DNA from: Gemmatimonadota bacterium
Lineage (GTDB): Bacteria > Gemmatimonadota > Gemmatimonadetes > Gemmatimonadales > Gemmatimonadaceae
Direction: 5' to 3'
DNA length: 20,837 nucleotides
NCBI GenBank assembly: GCA_031127185.1
Contig: JARIET010000009.1
Coordinates: 1-20,837 of the forward strand
In this document: positions 16,301 to 20,837 of the stretch, in pieces
How positions within the stretch are numbered: the first letter of the stretch is position 1
Layout of the letters: each line of letters opens with the position of its first letter
The notes under the pieces: model-generated
The model's input: only the letters and a program-made list of their open reading frames with translations
Databases searched by the model: none
What the model was told of the DNA's origin: nothing
Translations under genes and position numbers: made by a program

Positions 16301-16406
16301 GGATCCCGAAGCGGCGCAGTCCAACAGCGACCAGCGCGGCAACGAGGAGTATTTCTCGACCCCACCGCTGCGGATGTTCACGCTGCGATTCAACTTCGGC
16401 TTCTGA
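13344..16406 (+). CDS. SusC/RagA-family TonB-linked outer-membrane protein
   Basis: A 1020-residue SusC/RagA-type nutrient importer. The start is ATG 13344, with GGAGGAG (13328-13334) nine bases upstream, giving a clean signal peptide (to about 26, LGAQA). Next comes a carboxypeptidase-regulatory-like domain (about 28-106) with VSGVVTDSSSGSPI and NGRYTITGLPAG, then a plug (about 135-252) with the SusC signature IRVRGQNSFSLSNDPIVMID and ETIEVVKGPSAATLYGTEAA. The remainder is the 22-strand barrel type, ending in the aromatic LRFNFGF. SusC works with a SusD lipoprotein lid; its partner begins 11 bases downstream. No glycoside hydrolase, peptidase or sensor gene for a typical polysaccharide locus is adjacent, so the substrate (glycan or peptide) is unknown. 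Confidence 0.96.
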   Translation: MHLRRIGACTAVALTLFLSGSRLGAQAGTVSGVVTDSSSGSPIVQARVILSGTRTGVVTNDNGRYTITGLPAGTVILEFSRIGYTPQKVTLNIGATPAPATNVALAQATFSLDAVVTTVSGLQRKVELANSTTQIAVADQLKELPISNMGSLLSGRAAGVQVVQTGATGTGSRIRVRGQNSFSLSNDPIVMIDGVRATSATGNSLGVGGSGSSRLDDLNPNEIETIEVVKGPSAATLYGTEAANGVIVITTKRGRAGQTRYSLSMEAGTISNTAKYPDLWSLWGKTTAAPPVSNICLLTAVAAGTCTVDSLSHGNVLNTPGLTPIGTGERRQYSLQMNGGSDAIQYFVSGQTETETGIYKMPDREISRLVERRGISSLPGDQMRPNALARNSLRVNLSARLSSKLNVQTSSAYINSELRLPQNEDNSNGLMVAAVGGTWRGDLRDAQGDSLRGYRSFMMGDVLSQTTTQAINRFINSIAAQFTPTSWLNARATVGTDYTLRNDLFLAKVGEGPNAGTTRTGSIQSLRSELNQQSVDIGATASFNLLPWITSKSSVGMQYLRNAVGTTAGTGIGLPPGGVTVSAAATRSSTQSDSEKRTLGYYYEQQIGFNDRLFITGGVRRDAASAFGKELNAVYYPKFGASWLVSNESWFPSPDWMTSLRVRGTYGASGQIPGATAAVRFYNANATTLSSGGDTPGASLGSLGNALLKPEFSAETEFGFDLTVLDGWANLDITHYNKKTTDALISRLIAPSLSGLTTQFVNVGSVQNSGFEVSYTQRILDRKDIAFDLGITGSTNKNRMLKLGEGISPIASGNRNTQRNLPGYPLYGLWDKNITFADANNDGIIVLSEMTFSDTAVYQGTTFPTREVAFTPSIGLLNNKLRISSQIDAKWGFKKFNNTLRHQCMNGVSCRGRYDKSASLQEQAFALATSQSVYTGMFEDGAFTRWREASVSYELPLEWARMMRAQSWSVILTGRNLGVRTKYSGVDPEAAQSNSDQRGNEEYFSTPPLRMFTLRFNFGF

Positions 16407-16417
16407 GGCGACTCTCC

Positions 16418-17779
16418 ATGCGAACACATATTCTCGCTCGCCGGGCCCGTCGCCTCGCCGTTATGACGGGCGCCGCCCTGGCGATGGTCGCCTGCAGCAG
16501 CAAAATCCTGGAAGTAGAAACACCTGACGTGCTCTCTGCATCCGCACTCGGTGGCTCGCTCGGCGCGACGACGCTGCGCAACGGTGCGTTGCAGGACTTC
16601 ACGGTCGCGTTTTCCGGAACGATAGACGGATTTGTCATGTCCACCGGCAACATGGGTGACGAGATCCAGACGTCGGACACGTTCGCGGATCGGTACTTCA
16701 CCGATGGCCGCCGCCAGACCGAGATTCTTGGTGGCGCCACAAACACGATGTACAATAGCTTGCACCTTGCGCGTTCTGACCTTGGGGCAGCAATCAGGGC
16801 CTGGACGGCGACCAAGTCGGCCACAAACGCAGCCGCCAAGGATTCACTGAGCGAGCTCTATACCATGCGAGGCGTCACGGAGAACCTGTTCGCTGAGGCG
16901 TATTGTTCCGGCGTTCCGTTCAGCAACGTGACCGACGCGGGTGAGTTCGAGTTCGGCACGCCGTTGACGACTGCACAGATGCTGTCACGGTCCGTGGCGT
17001 CGATCGATTCAGCCCTGACGCTGGTGACAGGCAACAACTTCAAGTTCTTTGCTCAGGTGAGCAAGGGTCGGGCGTTGTTGAATGCCGGCTCATATGCGGC
17101 GGCCGCCACTGCGGTTGCCGGTGTGCCGACGAACTACAAGTACACACTGTTCCACTCCGTCGCCACCGGACGCCAACAGAATGGTATCTACAACGGGACG
17201 TTTGTCGCGGGCTCGCGGTACACCGTGGGCACGCGTGAGGGCACGAACGGGCTTGATTACCTGACGACGCCCGCGGACCCGCGCGTACCCTGGACGCCGT
17301 CGACGCGCACGGGATTCGATGGCACAAGCCGCAACCTGCCGGTGGAGCAAAAGTACCCGGCGCAGGGGTCGTCCGTAGTGCTGGCAGACGGCATCGAAGC
17401 GCGGTTGATTGAGGCCGAGGCCCGTGTGCAGGGTGGTGCGCAGGCCGATCGCGACGCCATGTTCGCGCTCCTCAACACCTTGCGTGCGACCGGGCTCGCG
17501 ACGGCCATCGCCCCGCTCGCGGCATCGCCAACATCGCAAACGGCAGCAGTGGACATGCTGTTCAAGGAGCGCGCGTTCTGGCTCTGGTTGACCGGGCATC
17601 GATTCGGCGACATGCGGCGGCTGATCCGACAGTACGGCCGGGCGGCGAACACCGTGTTCCCGATCGGCAATCTGGCGCTCCGGCCGAGCGACAGCTACGG
17701 CACCGATGTGACGTTCATCATTCCGTTCCCGGAACGAAACAACCCATTGTTCAACGGGTGCCTGGACCGGAATCCGTAG
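16418..17779 (+). CDS. SusD/RagB-family nutrient-binding lipoprotein
   Basis: A 453-residue surface lipoprotein that caps the SusC barrel and binds substrate. ATG 16418 has GAGG (16405-16408) nine bases upstream and starts a lipoprotein signal whose lipid-accepting Cys is residue 26 (MVACSSK). The SusD fold is seen in the TPR-like regions (about 105-165 and 180-230) and in the C-terminal FKERAFWLWLTGHRFGDMRR motif, which is the strongest family marker, ending with a typical IPFPERNNP segment. It is shorter than most Bacteroidota SusD proteins (about 500-600). The 11-base gap to SusC indicates a single transcript. A GC-rich hairpin follows its stop. Confidence 0.92.
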   Translation: MRTHILARRARRLAVMTGAALAMVACSSKILEVETPDVLSASALGGSLGATTLRNGALQDFTVAFSGTIDGFVMSTGNMGDEIQTSDTFADRYFTDGRRQTEILGGATNTMYNSLHLARSDLGAAIRAWTATKSATNAAAKDSLSELYTMRGVTENLFAEAYCSGVPFSNVTDAGEFEFGTPLTTAQMLSRSVASIDSALTLVTGNNFKFFAQVSKGRALLNAGSYAAAATAVAGVPTNYKYTLFHSVATGRQQNGIYNGTFVAGSRYTVGTREGTNGLDYLTTPADPRVPWTPSTRTGFDGTSRNLPVEQKYPAQGSSVVLADGIEARLIEAEARVQGGAQADRDAMFALLNTLRATGLATAIAPLAASPTSQTAAVDMLFKERAFWLWLTGHRFGDMRRLIRQYGRAANTVFPIGNLALRPSDSYGTDVTFIIPFPERNNPLFNGCLDRNP

Positions 17780-17801
17780 CAACAGCTGGATCGATGCAGC
17801 G

Positions 17802-17829
17802 GCGGGCGGGCCAGCAATGGTCCGCCCGC
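17802..17829 (+). terminator. GC-rich hairpin after SusD, possible terminator
   Basis: GCGGGCGGGCC (17802-17812) pairs with GGTCCGCCCGC (17819-17829): 11 pairs with one G-T wobble and a six-base loop. It sits 22 bases after the SusD stop. The following sequence (TGTGCTTTGG) has only a short T run, so termination may be partial, limiting expression of the two genes downstream. Confidence 0.5.
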
Positions 17830-17891
17830 TGTGCTTTGGGGCGGAGGCGTGCCAGATTCGTACCACTTTCCCTTTCACGAGCCGATGGCCA

Positions 17892-18437
17892 ATGAACAAC
17901 AAACAACGCCACACGATCACCCGACTTGGTACCTTCGCCATCCTTTTCGTGTGCGCGACCACAGCCGGAATCGCCCAGTCACCCGGTTCGCTTCGTTCCT
18001 ACGCGCCGGCCGAGCCGGATCGGATTGCGATCCAGGCGGTGGTGGATTCCGCCCTCACGTTCATCACGAGCAGCGACGCGATCGGCCTCACCGACCTGAT
18101 GCTGCCTGAAGCGCAGACGTATTCGTCGCGGCAGCGCGAAGGGCGGTGGGCCTACGCGATGCGTACGCGCGACGCTGATCGCGCGCGCACTCGCGGAGCC
18201 CAAGTCGTTGAGCGAGGATGGGCCACCGAGATTCGTATCTCGGGACCAATCGCGATTGTCTGGCTGCCCTACGACATCTACGTCAACAATGCGTGGTCGC
18301 ACTGTGGCGTGGACGTCCTCACCATGATCAGGGTGGAAACCGCCTGGCGGATTGCCAACTTCACGTACAGCGTGGAACAACCGCCGGCGTGTGTTCCCCA
18401 TCCCAGCGGACCGCCTCCGGGAATGAAGGCGCCGTAG
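17892..18437 (+). CDS. Exported NTF2-like (SnoaL-type) small protein
   Basis: A 181-residue exported protein. ATG 17892 opens a basic N-terminus and hydrophobic core (about 11-28) ending in GIAQS, a plausible signal peptidase I site. The mature part looks like the NTF2/SnoaL cone fold: an N-terminal helix IQAVVDSALTFITSSDAIGL, a middle with RTRDADRART, and paired strands ATEIRISGPIAIVWLPYDIY and DVLTMIRVETAWRIANFTYS. That last W-R-I-A-N-F strand is typical of NTF2-like proteins annotated as lumazine-binding or DUF4440-like. No catalytic residues can be assigned. It may be cotranscribed with SusCD by read-through of the hairpin at 17802-17829. The C-terminus is Pro-rich (HPSGPPPG). Confidence 0.65.
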   Translation: MNNKQRHTITRLGTFAILFVCATTAGIAQSPGSLRSYAPAEPDRIAIQAVVDSALTFITSSDAIGLTDLMLPEAQTYSSRQREGRWAYAMRTRDADRARTRGAQVVERGWATEIRISGPIAIVWLPYDIYVNNAWSHCGVDVLTMIRVETAWRIANFTYSVEQPPACVPHPSGPPPGMKAP

Positions 18438-18476
18438 CGGGCCAACCCTGCCAGCTCCGCACAGCACGAATTCCCG

Positions 18477-19289
18477 ATGACGCGCCGCATTCTCGCCATG
18501 ACCGTTGTCGCCTGCGTATTGGCGCGGACGGTGGCATCGCAGTCGGCGGGTGGGGTGACCGTCACCTTTCTCGCGAACGAAGGGGTGATGCTCGCGGGCG
18601 GCGGCAGGAAGGTCTTGATCGACGCACTGTTCGAGCGGTACAGCACCGGATTTGCGCTCGCTGCCGATTCCACGCGCGCGGCGCTCGCTGCAGCGCGGGC
18701 GCCATTTGATTCGGTCGATCTCTTGCTGTTCACCCACCAGCACGGCGACCACTTTCATCCGGCACCGACAGCAGCGCATCTCCGGGCGAATTCACGCGCA
18801 ACTCTGGTCACGTCGGCACAGGTGATCGACAGCATGAAACGGGGAGCGCCGGGCGTTGCTGTTCCGCCACGCCAGCTGGTGGCACGCACCACACCGCCCG
18901 GGAGCCGTCGCCGGGAGACGATCAACGGCGTCGCGGTCGAGATGCTCGGCATCGCGCACCCGGGTCAGCGTAACCGCGGCGTGGAACACCTCGTGTATGT
19001 CGTGGAGATTGGCGGTCGGCGTGTGCTTCACGCGGGCGACGGCGAATTCACCGAAGAGGTGTACCAGGCGTTCCGGCTCGACACCGTGCGCATTGACGTC
19101 GCCCTGTTGCCGAATTGGGTCGTAACGAGCGCCGAAGGGAAACGGGTGATCGAGCGCTGGATCAAACCGCGTCAGGTGGTTGCGATTCACCTTCCGGATG
19201 GCGCGGGCGCGACCACAACGGCCGCGGTGCAGGCCGCGTGGCCCGGCGCGCATGCATTCCATCGATCACTGGACAGGCGGACCTGGTAG
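18477..19289 (+). CDS. Exported metallo-beta-lactamase-fold hydrolase
   Basis: A 270-residue MBL-fold protein with an N-terminal export signal (to about 21, TVASQS). The metal motif is THQHGDH (His 87, His 89, Asp 91, His 92), with later ligands probably His 161 or His 171, Asp 188 in LHAGDGE and His 238 in AIHLPDG. The layout resembles the UlaG-like and general beta-lactamase-like hydrolase group rather than true beta-lactamases, so drug resistance should not be inferred. The substrate is unknown; its export fits a periplasmic role beside the SusCD importer. The start is ATG 18477, 39 bases after the previous stop, with a weak ribosome binding site. Confidence 0.88.
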   Translation: MTRRILAMTVVACVLARTVASQSAGGVTVTFLANEGVMLAGGGRKVLIDALFERYSTGFALAADSTRAALAAARAPFDSVDLLLFTHQHGDHFHPAPTAAHLRANSRATLVTSAQVIDSMKRGAPGVAVPPRQLVARTTPPGSRRRETINGVAVEMLGIAHPGQRNRGVEHLVYVVEIGGRRVLHAGDGEFTEEVYQAFRLDTVRIDVALLPNWVVTSAEGKRVIERWIKPRQVVAIHLPDGAGATTTAAVQAAWPGAHAFHRSLDRRTW

Positions 19290-19372
19290 CTCTGCGGGGT
19301 TGGCGCCGCGACTGAGCGCGGGACCATATTGCGGCGGCGTCGGCCGCCCTACCCACTCCGCTGAGGTTGTGA

Positions 19373-20837
19373 ATGCCCGTGACTCGCATCCCCCGAGCGA
19401 GCCTGCACTCGCTACACCTCGCCACTGCGCTGCTTGTCGCTGGCTCTGCCGGCTTAGCACACGGACAGGCGAGCAAGACCCTCACCGAGCTGGTTGGCAA
19501 GGCCGTGCCGGGGCTCGACGCGATTGGCGTTACGAACGTGCAGGTGGGCGAGGGCTACTTCAGCGGCTCCGTCCCGGCACTCGCGGTCCCAGGGCAGACC
19601 GGCGACGTGCGGATCAGCGGATTCATCACGGGCAATACGAAAGAGTTCGCGATCGTCATCAGCCTGCCGACGTTCAAACTCACGTCGTATGTGCCGGGGC
19701 TGACGGGCACCGGGCTCGACAACCTCGCGTTCAGCGGAGCGAAGTTCGTCATCGCACCCGCCGGCACAGCTGGAACCACGGTTTCACCACCGAGTGCGAT
19801 CGCGAGCATCACCGGCGGTTCGCTCACGCTGCCGAACGGCACGGGACTGCAAGGAGGCGTTGACCTCAGCGGCCAGCTCGCGGATTGGTTCAAGAACATC
19901 GGCATGCCGACCACGGCGCTACCCATCTCTGGCGGGGTGCCTGTGGGGCTTTTCACAGGCAAGATCGCGGCCGGTCAGGTGGCGCAGCTGCTGTATCCGA
20001 TGCTCGACCTCACGATCACGGCACCGGCACCCCTGCTGAACTCTGTCCCGGCGTTGATTCCCAACACGCGGTTGTCGGCGCTCTCGCTCCGCGTGGACGG
20101 CAAGAGTGGGTCACCAGCATTCACGCTCGCGGGGGCGATCAACCTCGCGGACAACCGGGCGGTCACCATCTCTGCCAAGGCCGGTGGCACACAGCAGGCA
20201 GCCGTGCAGCTCACCGCCACCAACTTCAACGTCGCCGACCTCATCGGCGTGTCGGTGCCGGGATTGAATGCGCTGGCGATCACCGGCGTCACGCTCTCTG
20301 CGGATGCTATCGAGGCTGACCTGAAGCTCGGCACCATCAGTGCGCGGGCGCAGGCATTCAAGGCAGGCAATGCACGCGGTGTGGCGCTCTCAGCCGATTC
20401 GATCAAGTTCTCGAACCTCGTTTCGGCCGCCGCGGGGACGCCGTTGGACGACTTCGTGATTCGCAAACCCACGTGGATCTACACGCAGACGGCGCAGGCG
20501 AATGTCTCACTCCCTGCGGATGTGCGCGCGCGACTCGGCGCGGGCGCGCCGTCCAGCCTGCCCGGTGGACTTGGTGTGACCGGACAGTCGTCGTTCGCCG
20601 GTGGAATCGGCCAGCTGCTCAGCGGTATCGGCATGCCGTCGGGTATCACGCTGCCGACGAACATTTCGCTCGACCCGAGCATTTTCGGCAAGCCGCCCGC
20701 AATGCCCGAAGTGGACCTGAGCTTTCCCGTTGGTGCACTGGGACGGCTGCTTCCTGCCTCGGTCGCGACGATCGGCGGCGGCACGCTGCATATCGTGCAC
20801 AAGGGCGGCGCGACGACGGTCGGCGTGGCCGCGGACG
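19373..20837 (+). CDS. Large exported repeat protein, partial (runs off right edge)
   Basis: An open frame of 488 codons with no stop before the window end. ATG 19373 has GAGG (19363-19366) six bases upstream and starts a signal peptide ending near AHGQA (28-33). The family is not recognised. The mature protein is rich in Gly, Ala, Ser, Thr and Leu and looks all-beta. Two kinds of internal repeat can be seen: VPGL-x-LAxxG segments at about 107-128 and 295-312 (also VPGLDAIGV at 45), about 185 residues apart, and a GIGMP or NIGMP plus LP motif at about 175-185 and 418-430, about 243 apart. No cysteines and no membrane segment after the signal were seen. A secreted or surface beta-repeat protein is likely; adhesion, polymer binding or a structural role are all possible. 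Confidence 0.8.
   Translation, partial: MPVTRIPRASLHSLHLATALLVAGSAGLAHGQASKTLTELVGKAVPGLDAIGVTNVQVGEGYFSGSVPALAVPGQTGDVRISGFITGNTKEFAIVISLPTFKLTSYVPGLTGTGLDNLAFSGAKFVIAPAGTAGTTVSPPSAIASITGGSLTLPNGTGLQGGVDLSGQLADWFKNIGMPTTALPISGGVPVGLFTGKIAAGQVAQLLYPMLDLTITAPAPLLNSVPALIPNTRLSALSLRVDGKSGSPAFTLAGAINLADNRAVTISAKAGGTQQAAVQLTATNFNVADLIGVSVPGLNALAITGVTLSADAIEADLKLGTISARAQAFKAGNARGVALSADSIKFSNLVSAAAGTPLDDFVIRKPTWIYTQTAQANVSLPADVRARLGAGAPSSLPGGLGVTGQSSFAGGIGQLLSGIGMPSGITLPTNISLDPSIFGKPPAMPEVDLSFPVGALGRLLPASVATIGGGTLHIVHKGGATTVGVAAD

Noticed and set aside
16217..16417. In-frame upstream extension of the SusD gene into SusC
   Set aside because: It would overlap the conserved SusC C-terminus and destroy the lipoprotein signal; ATG 16418 with a ribosome binding site is clearly better.
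18477..19289. Antibiotic-resistance beta-lactamase
   Set aside because: The protein has the general MBL fold motif but lacks features that would identify a true beta-lactamase; a generic hydrolase is the safe call.
19333..19348. GGCGGC/GCCGCC hairpin before the repeat protein gene
   Set aside because: Six pairs with no T tract; such hairpins are expected by chance at this GC content.
19180..19863. Open frame of 227 codons on the + strand across the end of the MBL gene and the start of the repeat protein
   Set aside because: It overlaps two better-supported genes in another frame, and its Arg/His-rich translation has no recognisable domain.
1..20837. CRISPR array, tRNA, rRNA, insertion sequence or prophage genes
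   Set aside because: No direct-repeat array, cloverleaf, transposase or phage gene was found by eye on either strand.

Overview
The window is GC-rich bacterial DNA carrying 18 genes, all on the + strand and tightly packed (largest gap about 130 bases). The best guess at the source is Gemmatimonadota: a high-GC genome that combines a Bacteroidota-type SusC/SusD outer-membrane pair, a Ser/Thr kinase fused to a PD40 (TolB-like) beta-propeller, and a TonB receptor/YfiR/hybrid-kinase cluster. This is an inference from gene content; no rRNA or other phylogenetic marker is present. No tRNA, rRNA, CRISPR array, insertion sequence or phage gene was seen.

Region 1 (6-1312): two translationally coupled paralogous membrane proteins of unknown function (coiled coil, proline linker, one transmembrane helix, conserved cytoplasmic tail). 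Region 2 (1442-6437): a TonB-dependent receptor, a periplasmic YfiR-family (DUF4154) protein and a membrane hybrid histidine kinase (YfiN-like sensor, HAMP, PAS, HisKA, HATPase, receiver). Together they span outer membrane, periplasm and inner membrane, and look like one trans-envelope signalling device. Region 3 (6497-7294): a small KOW-domain protein abutting a YdeI/OmpD-associated family protein. Region 4 (7352-10461): a PASTA-less Ser/Thr kinase with a PD40 propeller, overlapping by one base with a four-helix membrane protein. Region 5 (10567-11325): a Tat-exported DsrE-like protein closed by a clear intrinsic terminator.

Region 6 (11376-13232): GNAT acetyltransferase, DinB-family protein and an arginase/agmatinase-family ureohydrolase, joined by overlaps. 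The only usable GNAT start codon lies inside the preceding terminator hairpin. Region 7 (13249-19289): a candidate promoter and structured leader, then SusC, SusD, a small exported NTF2-like protein and an exported metallo-beta-lactamase-fold protein. Region 8 (19373-20837): the first 488 codons of a large exported repeat protein that runs off the right edge with no stop codon.

The most interesting items are the TonB receptor/YfiR/kinase system, the overlapping terminator, start codon and possible leaderless promoter at 11354-11390, the unrecognised repeat protein at the right edge, and the coupled paralogous membrane pair at the left edge.
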